From the NCBI GenBank assembly GCA_016794465.1, contig JAEUKA010000068.1, forward strand, positions 124,001-188,000: a DNA stretch of 64,000 nt, in the 5' to 3' direction. Below the pieces are notes generated by a model, which was not told the origin of the DNA, did not search any database, and worked only from the letters and a program-made list of their open reading frames with translations. Source of the stretch: Myxococcales bacterium. GTDB taxonomy: Bacteria > Myxococcota_A > Polyangia > Palsa-1104 > JAEUJZ01. The first letter of the stretch is position 1. Every line of letters begins with the position of its first letter. This document shows positions 15,956 through 24,797 of the stretch, piece by piece. The translations under genes and the position numbers were made by a program.

Positions 15956-17920
15956 TTACTCTTCGTCGCTATCGGTGGCGGACAGGCGGGTTAAGACGGC
16001 CAGGTCTTCCAGCGTGGTGACATCGCCGACGGCGTGGCCGGTGGTGGCAATCTCGCGGAGCAAGCGGCGCATGATCTTGCCGGAGCGGGTCTTGGGCAGC
16101 GCGTCGGTGAAGCGGATTTCATCGGGGCGGGCGATGGCGCCGATCTCGTGGACGACGTGCGCTTTGAGAATGTCAGCGGTGTCAGGGGTCTTGGCGTGGC
16201 TGCTGCGCAGGGTCACAAAGGCGACGATCGCCTGGCCTTTGAGCTCATCGGGGCGGCCCACGACTGCGGCTTCGGCGACGTGAGGATGACCGACCAGCGC
16301 GCTCTCGACCTCGGCGGTGCCGATGCGGTGGCCGGCGACGTTGAGCACATCATCGACGCGGCCCATGACCCACAGGTAGCCGTCTTCATCGAAGCGAGCG
16401 CCGTCGCCAGTAAAGTAGACCGAGCGGCCATCGACCGTAAGATCGCCAAAGTAGGTCTTGCGGTAGCGCTCCGGGTCGCCCCACACGGTGCGTAGCTGGC
16501 CGGGCCAAGATCGGGTGATGACCAGATAGCCGCCCTCGTTTGGGCCGCAGCGGGTGCCGTCTTTGTGGATGACCTCGACCGCGATGCCGGGCAGAGGCCG
16601 GGTACAGGAGCCGGGCTTGGTTACGGTGGCGCCGGGCAGCGGGGACACCATGATGCCGCCCGTCTCGGTCTGCCACCACGTATCGACAATTGGGCAGCGG
16701 CCTCGACCGATGTGCTCGTGGTACCACATCCAGGCGGCAGGGTTGATGGGCTCGCCGACGGTGCCGAGCAGCCGCAAGGTGTCCATTCGGTAGCCGCGCG
16801 GGAACTGGTCGCCCCAGCGCATGAAGGCGCGAATCGCCGTCGGAGCGGTGTAAAAGATGGTGACGCCCCACTTGTCGATGATCTCCCAGAAGCGGCCCTT
16901 GTGCGGGGTGTCGGGCGCGCCTTCGTAGATGACCACGGTGGCGCCATGGATGAGCGGGCCGTAGACGATGTACGAGTGACCGGTGACCCAGCCAACATCG
17001 GCGGTACAGAAGTAGGTGTCCTCGTCGCGAAGATCGAAGACGTGCTTGGCGGTGAAGGCGACCTGGGTGCCGTAGCCGCCGGTCGAGTGCACCACGCCCT
17101 TGGGCTTGCCGGTGGTGCCGGAGGTGTAGAGGATGAACAGCGGGTGCTCGGCGGGGACGATGGCAGGCTCGCAGTGACCCGACTCGGCCTTGACGAGGTC
17201 CGAATAGAAGTGATCGCGCCCGGGGTGCATGGTGATGTCCTGGCCGGTGCGACTGACGACGATGACGTGGCGGATGCCAGGGCAGTGCTGTAGCGCTTCA
17301 TCGACGTTGTGCTTGAGCGGGACGACCTTGCCTCGGCGATAGCCTCCGTCAGCGGTGATGACCGCGATGGCGCCGGCGTCGTTGATGCGGTCGCGGATCG
17401 CCTCGGCGGAAAAGCCACCGAAGATGACCGAGTGGGTGGCGCCAATCCGCGCACAGGCCAGCACCGCAATCACCAGCTCTGGAACCATCGGCATGTAGAC
17501 AATCACGCGGTCGCCGGTCTTTATGCCCAGCCGCAGCAGCGCCGCCGCCGTCCGACAGACCTCGCGATGGAGCTCGAAGTAGGTGAGGACGCGGTGATCG
17601 CCGGGCTCGCCTTCCCAGATCAGCGCCGCTTTGTTGCGCCGGGCGGTGTGCAGGTGGCGGTCGAGGCAGCTCTCGGTGAGGTTGAGCCGACCATCGGCAA
17701 ACCAGCGCACAAACGGATGCTGGCTGTCATCGAGCCCTTGCGTCGGGCGGGTCCGCCACACCAGCTGCTCGGCCTGCCCTAGCCAGAAGGCCCCGGGGTC
17801 GGCGCTGGCCTCATCATGCAGGACCCGCAGACCCTCGCTATCGAGGTGAGCCTGCTGCACAAACGCTCCCGACGGTGGAAACAGTCGCTTTTCAGACTGG
17901 GCGGATTCGATGGTCGACAT
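15956..17920 (-). CDS. acsA: Acetyl-CoA synthetase
   Basis: AMP-forming ligase converting acetate, ATP and CoA to acetyl-CoA; 654 residues from the ATG at 17920 (a TTG six codons earlier is also in frame). The adenylate-forming signature YTSGTTGKPKGVV is present. Further motifs are VDTWWQTETGG at the acyl-binding pocket, TGDGARFDEDGYLWVMGR with the hinge Asp, and the C-terminal TRSGKIMRRLLR, whose Lys is the known acetylation site controlling activity. The length matches bacterial Acs. The downstream PEP-utilising enzyme probably shares its mRNA. It is divergent from, and in this reading 62 bases away from, the next membrane-protein gene. Confidence 0.97.
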   Translation of the reverse strand: MSTIESAQSEKRLFPPSGAFVQQAHLDSEGLRVLHDEASADPGAFWLGQAEQLVWRTRPTQGLDDSQHPFVRWFADGRLNLTESCLDRHLHTARRNKAALIWEGEPGDHRVLTYFELHREVCRTAAALLRLGIKTGDRVIVYMPMVPELVIAVLACARIGATHSVIFGGFSAEAIRDRINDAGAIAVITADGGYRRGKVVPLKHNVDEALQHCPGIRHVIVVSRTGQDITMHPGRDHFYSDLVKAESGHCEPAIVPAEHPLFILYTSGTTGKPKGVVHSTGGYGTQVAFTAKHVFDLRDEDTYFCTADVGWVTGHSYIVYGPLIHGATVVIYEGAPDTPHKGRFWEIIDKWGVTIFYTAPTAIRAFMRWGDQFPRGYRMDTLRLLGTVGEPINPAAWMWYHEHIGRGRCPIVDTWWQTETGGIMVSPLPGATVTKPGSCTRPLPGIAVEVIHKDGTRCGPNEGGYLVITRSWPGQLRTVWGDPERYRKTYFGDLTVDGRSVYFTGDGARFDEDGYLWVMGRVDDVLNVAGHRIGTAEVESALVGHPHVAEAAVVGRPDELKGQAIVAFVTLRSSHAKTPDTADILKAHVVHEIGAIARPDEIRFTDALPKTRSGKIMRRLLREIATTGHAVGDVTTLEDLAVLTRLSATDSDEE

Positions 17921-17982
17921 GGGCTCACTGTAGCGCAAGCGTTTCGCTCCGAGCGGCGGGATCTCTTGCTATCCTGGCCCTG

Positions 17983-19077
17983 GTGCTGAGCGTCGAAAAA
18001 CCGCTGTGGCCGGTGCAGCTGATCGATGGGCTGCGGCAGCGCTTGCTGGCTCGGCTGGGGGCCGTGGCTACGCCGCTGGTTCGTCGGCCCGAGCTGCGGG
18101 TGGCACTGCGCGGCTCGGTCGGCTGTCTGCTGGCGCTTTTGGGGTCGCTGAGTCTGCCGCTGTGGATCTTGGCGGTGGGTCCGCTGGTGCTCGGGGTGCC
18201 GCACCTGCTGGCCGATGCGCGCTATCTGGTGGCGAGGCCGGGGCATCAGCGCTCGTGGCGGCTTGGGCTGGGCGTGGGGCTGCCGCTGCTGGTCTGTGGG
18301 CTGTACGCGGGGATGCCGGCGGGGCTTGTGGCGATGCTGGGAGCGCTGCTGTGTGGGCCCGGGCGCTCGTGGCGCAAGCTCATCGGGGTGGTGGTGGTGA
18401 CGGCGCTGGGGCTGGCGGGTCTGTACGCGGGCAGCTTTTATACGCATGAGCTGCTGCTGGCGCACCTTCACAATCCGATTGGGGTGCTGGTGTGGGTGCT
18501 GTGGCGGCCTCGGCAGGAGCGGCTGTTTGTGATTCCGCTCTTGCTGTATGTGGCGGGTGCGGCGGCGCTGGGGCTGGGGATGTTGTCGCCGTGGACGGTG
18601 GGCCTTGTGGCGGCGCCACAGTCGCTGCCGGGGGAAGCGCTGGAGCTTCTGCGCGACACGCTGGCGCCGGGCTTTGACGAGCCTTGGGGTACGCGGCTGC
18701 TGGTGCTGTACTGCTATGCGCAGATGGTTCACTACACGGTGTGGCTGCAGCTCATTCCCGAAGAAGACCGCTCTAGGCCGACGCCACGTAGCTTTCGTCA
18801 GAGCCTCTCTGCCCTGCGCGCGGATCTGTCCTGGCCGGTGCTGGCGGTTGCAGCGGTGGTGCTTTTGGGGCTGCTCGGCTGGGGCTATTTCGATGTCTGG
18901 TCGTCCCGGGTGGCGTACTTCCGCTTGGCGACCTTCCACGGCTACCTGGAGCTGTGCGCGCTGTGTCTGTGGTGGGTGACCGCCCAGCGTCCGCAGCCGC
19001 CGCGCCCGCTGCGCTTCACCCGCCAGGGTCTGCTGCCCGTCGCGTCCTCTGAAGATGCAGTCGCCCGTGGTGCGTAG
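17983..19077 (+). CDS. Polytopic membrane protein with conserved-looking intramembrane His residues
   Basis: About 364 residues from the GTG at 17983; the frame is open further upstream, but only across the acs start. I count eight or nine hydrophobic helices. His and acidic residues sit at helix ends: VPHLLADARYL, THELLLAHLHN, QMVHYTVWLQLIPEEDR and TFHGYLELC. This resembles the His arrangement of Brp/Blh-type carotenoid dioxygenases, which bind iron through membrane His, but similarity is by pattern only. Against that, the protein could belong to an uncharacterised myxobacterial family. No near neighbour clarifies its role, though a CruF-like/UbiA pair lies 26 kb away. Confidence 0.7.
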   Translation: MLSVEKPLWPVQLIDGLRQRLLARLGAVATPLVRRPELRVALRGSVGCLLALLGSLSLPLWILAVGPLVLGVPHLLADARYLVARPGHQRSWRLGLGVGLPLLVCGLYAGMPAGLVAMLGALLCGPGRSWRKLIGVVVVTALGLAGLYAGSFYTHELLLAHLHNPIGVLVWVLWRPRQERLFVIPLLLYVAGAAALGLGMLSPWTVGLVAAPQSLPGEALELLRDTLAPGFDEPWGTRLLVLYCYAQMVHYTVWLQLIPEEDRSRPTPRSFRQSLSALRADLSWPVLAVAAVVLLGLLGWGYFDVWSSRVAYFRLATFHGYLELCALCLWWVTAQRPQPPRPLRFTRQGLLPVASSEDAVARGA

Positions 19078-19127
19078 CTATTGTCGCGGAGGGTTCGGGC
19101 GTATGCTGACCGAAGAAGGAGGCCGAC

Positions 19128-19793
19128 ATGAGGTGGAACTTCGCAGCAGCAGCTTGCGGTCTTTGGATGGCGACGCTCGGAAGCGGTGAGGTCTTTGCCG
19201 ATGGCGATGCGGAGGCTCCCCCGAGTCCCGGTCGGCTGCGCAAGCCCCCCGCCACTGCCGAAGTGGCGGAGCGCGCTGAGTCACCCGCACCGCCTATACC
19301 GCCCGCCTCGTCCGCGTCGCCTGCTCCGATGGTGGGACAGCCGCGTGTGCAGGCCGCGCGACTCGAGCCGGTGGGGCAAGCGAAGCCCGCTGCGGTGAAG
19401 ACGATGCTCCCGGCGGACTATCGACCCTATGGTGCGGCCTATGGTGGCAGTCCAGGCAAGGACGCAGCAGTGGCGCATCCGACTCACTCGGCAAGCAGGG
19501 ACTCGCAGGGGCGGAAGCGGATACCACTGGCTCCTTCGGCGGCGGAGCTGCGGCGAGAGATCGCGCTGCGTGATGGCGGACCGACAACGCCTCCCGCTGA
19601 TGGCAAGAGCACCGCCGAGCGGATGCAGGACAAAGCGACCCAGGTGCCCAATCAGCGGCGGGCCTGGCCGACCACTGTGACCAACACGGCGGGGCCGACC
19701 TCGCCGGCTGGACCGGGCAGCGCCCAAGACCGCAAAGGTACCGTCATCGAAGCGAGCGGTCCGCAGCAAGGTGTGATTCGCAATCGCTGGTAG
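19128..19793 (+). CDS. Secreted proline/alanine-rich hypothetical protein
   Basis: A 221-residue protein with a signal peptide (cleavage likely after VFADG, near residue 26) and AAGGAGG just before the ATG. The mature part is low-complexity, rich in Pro, Ala, Ser and Arg, with no Cys, no membrane helix and no domain I recognise. It is probably a disordered periplasmic or surface protein. It lies between the polytopic membrane protein and a GST on the same strand with short gaps, so co-transcription is possible. Confidence 0.7.
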   Translation: MRWNFAAAACGLWMATLGSGEVFADGDAEAPPSPGRLRKPPATAEVAERAESPAPPIPPASSASPAPMVGQPRVQAARLEPVGQAKPAAVKTMLPADYRPYGAAYGGSPGKDAAVAHPTHSASRDSQGRKRIPLAPSAAELRREIALRDGGPTTPPADGKSTAERMQDKATQVPNQRRAWPTTVTNTAGPTSPAGPGSAQDRKGTVIEASGPQQGVIRNRW

Positions 19794-19826
19794 CCTCTCA
19801 CCACACACGACCCAAGGAGTGTGTCC

Positions 19827-20597
19827 ATGTCCGCCAAGCCGCTGCGCCTCATCACCCTGCCGATCAGTCACTACTGCGAGAAGGTCCGCTGGGCGCTCGA
19901 TCGCCAAGGCATCGCCTATCGCGAAGAGGCCCACGCGCCGATCTTTCATGCGCTGTATACGCTGCCGCTCACGGGGGGGAAGTCGCGCACGGTGCCGATT
20001 CTGGTGGATGAGAATGTGACGCCTCGGCGGGTGCTGAGCGACTCGACCGACTGTCTGCGCTACCTTGCCGAGCACTACGGGGCCAGCTGGCTGTATGCGC
20101 CGCCGGAAGCCGCCGCGCTGGAAGATGAGATGGATCGCAAGCTGGGCCCGAGTACGCGCCGGTTTGCCTACTTTCACCTTCTGCCCGATCCCCGAACGGT
20201 CGAGGTCTTGACCGAGCACACTCCGAGCTGGGAAGCGGCGCTCACCCGGCCCCTGTTTCCGCTGATTCGGCTGGCGATGCGGCGCGGCATGCGCATTGAT
20301 GCCGAAGGGGCGGCGCGGTCGCAAAAGACGCTGCGTGAGCTTCTGCAGAGCTACAGCGAGCGCCTCGGGGATGGACGAAAGTACCTGTGTGGGGATGCGC
20401 TCTCGGTGGCGGACCTGAGCCTGGCGACGCTGGCCACGCCGGTGCTGTTTCCCACTGGCTACGCCAAGATCACGATCCCGCCGCTGGCCGAGCTGCCGAG
20501 TGCGCTGCGCGAAGAAGTGGAGCTACAGCGGCAGACCCGGGCCGGTCAGCTGGTGCTGCGGCTGTATGCCGAAGAGCGCGCTAAAACGATCCACTAA
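19827..20597 (+). CDS. Glutathione S-transferase family protein
   Basis: A 256-residue cytoplasmic protein; the ATG at 19827 has AAGGAG seven bases upstream, so the GTG at 19821 is less likely. The N-terminal thioredoxin-like domain begins LITLPISHYCEKVRWALDR with a Ser/Cys pair at the usual active-site position, followed by the cis-Pro motif RTVPILVD. Then DSTDCLRYL binds the gamma-Glu part of glutathione in relatives. The all-helical C-terminal domain contains YLCGDALSVADLSLATL, the GST C-terminal signature. The substrate is unknown. The stop overlaps the convergent gene's stop by 17 bases. Confidence 0.88.
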   Translation: MSAKPLRLITLPISHYCEKVRWALDRQGIAYREEAHAPIFHALYTLPLTGGKSRTVPILVDENVTPRRVLSDSTDCLRYLAEHYGASWLYAPPEAAALEDEMDRKLGPSTRRFAYFHLLPDPRTVEVLTEHTPSWEAALTRPLFPLIRLAMRRGMRIDAEGAARSQKTLRELLQSYSERLGDGRKYLCGDALSVADLSLATLATPVLFPTGYAKITIPPLAELPSALREEVELQRQTRAGQLVLRLYAEERAKTIH

Positions 20598-21330
20598 GCG
20601 CCAGACCACTGCCAGTTCCGGTTGGGGTGCGCAGCGGGGCGAGCTGTAGTCCCGCCAGCGGTGCCGGCAGCTTGCGGTTGCTCACGATCCCGAGCGTCAT
20701 CATCACCAGGCCGCCAACCTGCGCCATGCCATCGACAAGCGACCAGTTGAGCGACCAGATCGGCTCGCGGTAGATGAGGCTGCTCACGAACGGACCGAGC
20801 ACCGGGATGAACAGCACGCCGCCGGACGCGCGCTCGAGGCTGGTATCGCGGCCAAACACCGTCGCTTGGTTGTCCTCGATCACCACCGAGCCGGCGACGA
20901 TCGCGGCAATGTAGCCGAGCGACATAAGCGTGGCGCCGCCGGCAATCAGGCCCCGGTTGCGCTGCCGAATCGCGAGCATCTCGGAGTTGCGGCGATGCTC
21001 GAGGAGAGCGGACCGCAGCTGCTGAATCTCGGCGTGCAGCTCGGCGCCCAACATCACACCCGGGGGCATGGGCTGGGCATACTGCTGAAAGGGCTGGGAA
21101 TACTGCGGCATCGGCTGGGCCAGCGGTGGTGGCGGAAGTGGCTGGGCCTGAGCCTGGGGCAGTGGCGGCAGTGCTTGGGGCAGCGGCGCGATCGGTGGCG
21201 GCGGCAGGTTGGGCTGACCTTGGGCATGCGCAGTCGTACCGCCCGAGATCAGCGCCGACAGACCGAGTCCCGACGCCCACAGCAGGCAGCGACAAGACAG
21301 AGGCAAGGACCGAGTGCGTTGGGTCATCAT
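20581..21330 (-). CDS. Secreted or membrane protein with Pro/Gln-rich segment
   Basis: Start set at the ATG at 21330 (a GTG at 21360 is also in frame; no clear ribosome-binding site for either). A signal peptide ends at TTAHAQG. Residues of about 40-95 are a Pro/Gln/Tyr/Met-rich low-complexity stretch, then a short coiled-coil-like piece (AELHAEIQQLRSALLEHRRN), then two or three hydrophobic helices (GLIAGGATLMSLGYIAAIVAG and others). It may be an envelope-anchored protein with a flexible extracytoplasmic arm. The family is not recognised. Its 3' end overlaps the convergent GST gene. Confidence 0.7.
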   Translation of the reverse strand: MMTQRTRSLPLSCRCLLWASGLGLSALISGGTTAHAQGQPNLPPPPIAPLPQALPPLPQAQAQPLPPPPLAQPMPQYSQPFQQYAQPMPPGVMLGAELHAEIQQLRSALLEHRRNSEMLAIRQRNRGLIAGGATLMSLGYIAAIVAGSVVIEDNQATVFGRDTSLERASGGVLFIPVLGPFVSSLIYREPIWSLNWSLVDGMAQVGGLVMMTLGIVSNRKLPAPLAGLQLAPLRTPTGTGSGLALSGSF

Positions 21331-21375
21331 GCGTCGAAAGATAGCATGCGACCGCAGCACAAGTGATGGGGTGGC

Positions 21376-23763
21376 TTAGAAGGGCTTGCCGCCAAGCTGA
21401 AAGAAGGTCGACCAGCCTGGCGCGGGCGTCGGCGAGACTTCCAGGGTCGGCGCCAGATCGTAGAACGGGTCCGGGTAGTAGTAGCGCTGGTTTAAGACGT
21501 TGTAGAAGTTCAGGCTCGCCCACAGCCGGTTTTTGAAAAAGTGCGCCCGCGCGCCCAGGTTCAGGATGGTCTGCGGCGGCAAGCGGTCGAACGTCAGGTC
21601 CGAGAAGTTGGCGATCGTGCTGCCGTCCGCGAGCGAGATGGTGCGGAGCCGGTTGGGATCGTCGTAGCTGCCGACGACGATCAGCGTGCCGTTTTGCTCC
21701 AGCCAGCCGGGAATCACCGACAGCACCCAGCCGAGGTTAAACGAGTGCTGCGGCATGCTGCGCAGAACCCCGCGATCGTTGGTGGTGACGTGTAGGAAGG
21801 TGTAGTTGGCCGACAGCGTGTGGTCGCCGATGAACAGACGGGCGGCGGACTCGACCGAGTGGATGCGGCGGCGTGACTCGGAGCCGGGGCCGGTGTCGAT
21901 GCCGTTCGAGTCGGTGCGGCGGTTGGTGTAGCTACCGTTCGAGATGACGATCAGGCCGCGTAGGTCGGTGTAGGCATAGTCGGCTCGCAGCTGGAGGGCG
22001 CGGATCGGGCCGATGTTGCGCAGCAGCTTGGCGTTCCACTCGCCTTGGAAGGCGTCGCTGCGCTCGTTTTTCAGGCTGTGGCTGCCGCTGAACTGCACGG
22101 CGGCACCGTTCGAGTCGGTGTTGTTGAACACCGGCGGTCGGAAGCCCGAGGCGTAGTTGGCCTTGAGGTGCATGTCGCGATAGAAGTTCCAGACCAGCGA
22201 CGCGCTGCCGAGGATCTGACCGTTGTTGCCGAGGTTGCCGAAGTTGTACTGCGCCTGGCCGAAGCCGCCTTGCAGACGGACGCCGGCATCCAGCGTCAGG
22301 CTCGATACGGGTCGAAAGGTATCCGACAGATACAGCGCTGTGACGAGCCGGTTGGTGCCAAACAGGAACGGCAGCGGGCAGCCCGGCTTGAACACCGGCG
22401 TCGCCATGCCCGACCGCTCGAGGGGACAGCTGATCGGCAGATCTTTGGGATCGGACAGCGGGAACTGGACCGTCAGCTCGGGCGCCCACTCGTAGAACAA
22501 GTCGCCGCCCCACAGCAGGCGATTGCGCAGCGGCAGCGTCGCGTCTCCGTCGATGGTCAGGCCGGTCCGATACGAGCGAATCGCGGTGTTGAAGGTCGTG
22601 CCACTTGGGTTGCGCGACGAGCCCGGCAACAGCACCGCGTCGAGATCGCGCACAAACTCGACCGCGTAGGCCTTGATATCGAGCCCGAGGCGATCTTTGA
22701 GGAAGCGACCCTTGTACTGCAGCGTGACGAAGCGATCGAACGACTGCAGGTGGTTGCGCACCGGCTCTCCGGCGGGGGCTCCGGTGGCGGTGTCCCAGCG
22801 GCCGCTCGTCGGATTGTTGGCAAACGACAGCGAGGTGTTCATCAGCGCAAACGGCATCGAGTAGGCCAGGGTCACCGGTCCCAGCGAGATCTTGCCGTCG
22901 ACGTTGACGATGTAGGAGCGCTCGGGGTTGGTGTCGGTGAACACCGAGTAGACGTGTGGGCCGACCGGCGACGGGGCAGCGTTGCGGGATATCGACGACA
23001 GCACGTTGTAGCGGGGGCCAAGGTAGGTTTCGTAGCTGACGTGCTGCACGATGCTGAGCTTGGGGCCGCGCTTGAAGCGGAAGCTCTTGCCAAACAGCAC
23101 GTAGGCGCGGAAGTCCTGCGGAGAGCCTGGGCCGTCGCCATAGCCGGCGCTTGCCTCGAGGCCGTTGATGTCGTCGGCGTCCTTGCTGATCAGGTTGACG
23201 ATGCCCAAAAACGAGTTGGCGCCCCAGAGCACGCCGCCCGGTCCGGTCACCACTTCGATGCTCTTGATGGTTTCCAGCGGCAGCGAGCGGTTGTAGGTGC
23301 CGACGTTGGTGACAGGCTCGAACATCGAGACGCCGTCGCGGAGCAAGAGGGCGGCCTGGGCGGTGCCGCGCACCATCGGGATCGGCAGAAGGTTGCCGCC
23401 GTTGGCGCTCGGGAGCCAGCCGGGGATGTTCTCGAGGACCTGGGTGATGTTGCGGTAGCCTCGGGCCTGGATCTCGTCGGCGCGCACGACGGTGACGATC
23501 GAGGGCGCTTCCTGAACCGTGGTGACCTGCTTGGCAGCCGAGAGCACGCGGTCGGCGATATCGATGTCGGTGTTGGCGCTCGGGGTGCGGTCGCCGTCAC
23601 TCTTGGCGGTGGTGTCGGCAGCAGGCTCGGGATCGGGCAGCAGCACGTCGTAGGTGGGGTCCAGCGCCGAGGTCGAGCGCCGCGCGGGCATCGCCGGCTC
23701 TTGCGCCAGCACCCACGACGGCAGACCCAGACAAAACACGCTGACGAGCACAGACTTTTTCAT
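21376..23763 (-). CDS. TonB-dependent outer-membrane receptor
   Basis: A 795-residue TonB-dependent transporter. The signal peptide ends at VLAQEP. The plug domain includes EAPSIVTVVRADEIQARG, QVLENIPGW, VRGTAQAALLLRDGV and IEVVTGPGGVLWGANSFLGIVN. A 22-strand-type barrel of about 600 residues follows and ends in Phe (GGKPF), as expected for BAM insertion. No substrate signature is visible; siderophore, cobalamin or oligomer uptake are all possible. A conventional TonB box is not obvious. It is the last gene of a three-gene operon and its ATG overlaps the upstream barrel gene's stop (ATGA), so translation is coupled. Confidence 0.93.
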   Translation of the reverse strand: MKKSVLVSVFCLGLPSWVLAQEPAMPARRSTSALDPTYDVLLPDPEPAADTTAKSDGDRTPSANTDIDIADRVLSAAKQVTTVQEAPSIVTVVRADEIQARGYRNITQVLENIPGWLPSANGGNLLPIPMVRGTAQAALLLRDGVSMFEPVTNVGTYNRSLPLETIKSIEVVTGPGGVLWGANSFLGIVNLISKDADDINGLEASAGYGDGPGSPQDFRAYVLFGKSFRFKRGPKLSIVQHVSYETYLGPRYNVLSSISRNAAPSPVGPHVYSVFTDTNPERSYIVNVDGKISLGPVTLAYSMPFALMNTSLSFANNPTSGRWDTATGAPAGEPVRNHLQSFDRFVTLQYKGRFLKDRLGLDIKAYAVEFVRDLDAVLLPGSSRNPSGTTFNTAIRSYRTGLTIDGDATLPLRNRLLWGGDLFYEWAPELTVQFPLSDPKDLPISCPLERSGMATPVFKPGCPLPFLFGTNRLVTALYLSDTFRPVSSLTLDAGVRLQGGFGQAQYNFGNLGNNGQILGSASLVWNFYRDMHLKANYASGFRPPVFNNTDSNGAAVQFSGSHSLKNERSDAFQGEWNAKLLRNIGPIRALQLRADYAYTDLRGLIVISNGSYTNRRTDSNGIDTGPGSESRRRIHSVESAARLFIGDHTLSANYTFLHVTTNDRGVLRSMPQHSFNLGWVLSVIPGWLEQNGTLIVVGSYDDPNRLRTISLADGSTIANFSDLTFDRLPPQTILNLGARAHFFKNRLWASLNFYNVLNQRYYYPDPFYDLAPTLEVSPTPAPGWSTFFQLGGKPF

Positions 23764-24797
23764 AGCAGCCCTCCCGCGCGCGGCAGCAGGGAATAGGCCA
23801 TCCCGACCATGACTCGTCCCGACGCATTGCGTGGGCTATCGGCAAACAGGCCGCCGCCGCCCGACACCGAGAAGCGCAGCTTGTCAGTTGGCAAAAGGTA
23901 CAGCGAGCCCAGCGCGGTGCCGGTTGCAAAGACCTGCTCGCCGCTTACCGGAATGGTGCCGACGGCTTCGACGCCGAGGCCGATGACGCGATGCAGGCGG
24001 ACGGTGATGGCGCCGCCCCAGGTCAGCTCGTGACCAACCTGAAGGCGCAGCGGCGGACTGCTGGCTTGGGCGGTGGTGGGGTTGGGCTCGTAGAGCGCAC
24101 TTGGCTCGCGGACCACGGCGCCGAAGCTGCCGAGGATGTGCAGTCGACTGAGCAGCGCCCCGAGGAGCAGCTTGGGCTGAAAGGTAAAGCCCTTGTCGCC
24201 GAGAAACGAGCCCTTGTCGCCGAGCGGGACGGTGACTTCTAAGAGCGTACCGATCTCAAAGTACTTGCCGCCGTAGAAGCGGGCCTTGAGGGCGAAGCGC
24301 GGGTCGCGGATCGCAACGGTGTTGAGAGAGACACTTTGGCGCGGCTGGCCGGCATAAATCCCCGTGCTCATCGTCGAGCCGGTCGTCGCCGGGGTGGTCG
24401 GCAGCACCGTGACCGTCGGATCGCCGACGGCGTTGGCATCGTAGAAGTTCACCCCAACCGGCACCTGCGCCGCCACCGACAGAAAGTCCCACAGGCCCAA
24501 GTAAAACCCGAGGTCGAGCGTCACCTGCTGTTCAATCAGCGTGAACGGCGCCTCTTGTCGACCCATGTTGATGTCGTTGAGCTGGAGCCGAAGCGGCTTG
24601 TGCGCCCAGCCAAGGTTCGCCGTCATGCCAAACTCGAACTGCTGCGGCGTCTGGGCCCGGTCCACCACCTGCAGTCCGTAGGCATCCATCGCCACCTTCG
24701 TCATCACCACGTCGAAGCTGCGATCGGCTCGGACCGTCGACAGCCCAGCAAGCGACGTGGCGAGCGCACAGGCCATCGCGAGCGACTCGGCCCTCAT
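23760..24797 (-). CDS. Outer-membrane beta-barrel protein in the TonB-receptor operon
   Basis: A 345-residue protein with a signal peptide (to about residue 24, STVRADRS) and alternating hydrophobic strands typical of a beta-barrel, ending in RVMVGMAYSLLPRAGGLL. Its middle part (FQPKLLLGALLSRLHILGSFG) matches the barrel half of the OmpA-type protein at 6281-7846 in position and pattern, but it has no peptidoglycan-binding domain. It overlaps both neighbours by ATGA (upstream lipoprotein, downstream TonB receptor). A porin or accessory protein of the same transport system is the likeliest role. Confidence 0.8.
   Translation of the reverse strand: MRAESLAMACALATSLAGLSTVRADRSFDVVMTKVAMDAYGLQVVDRAQTPQQFEFGMTANLGWAHKPLRLQLNDINMGRQEAPFTLIEQQVTLDLGFYLGLWDFLSVAAQVPVGVNFYDANAVGDPTVTVLPTTPATTGSTMSTGIYAGQPRQSVSLNTVAIRDPRFALKARFYGGKYFEIGTLLEVTVPLGDKGSFLGDKGFTFQPKLLLGALLSRLHILGSFGAVVREPSALYEPNPTTAQASSPPLRLQVGHELTWGGAITVRLHRVIGLGVEAVGTIPVSGEQVFATGTALGSLYLLPTDKLRFSVSGGGGLFADSPRNASGRVMVGMAYSLLPRAGGLL

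Noticed and set aside
22045..23796. 583-residue plus-strand gene
   Set aside because: It lies wholly opposite the TonB receptor, with low-complexity His/Arg/Gln-rich composition typical of shadow frames.
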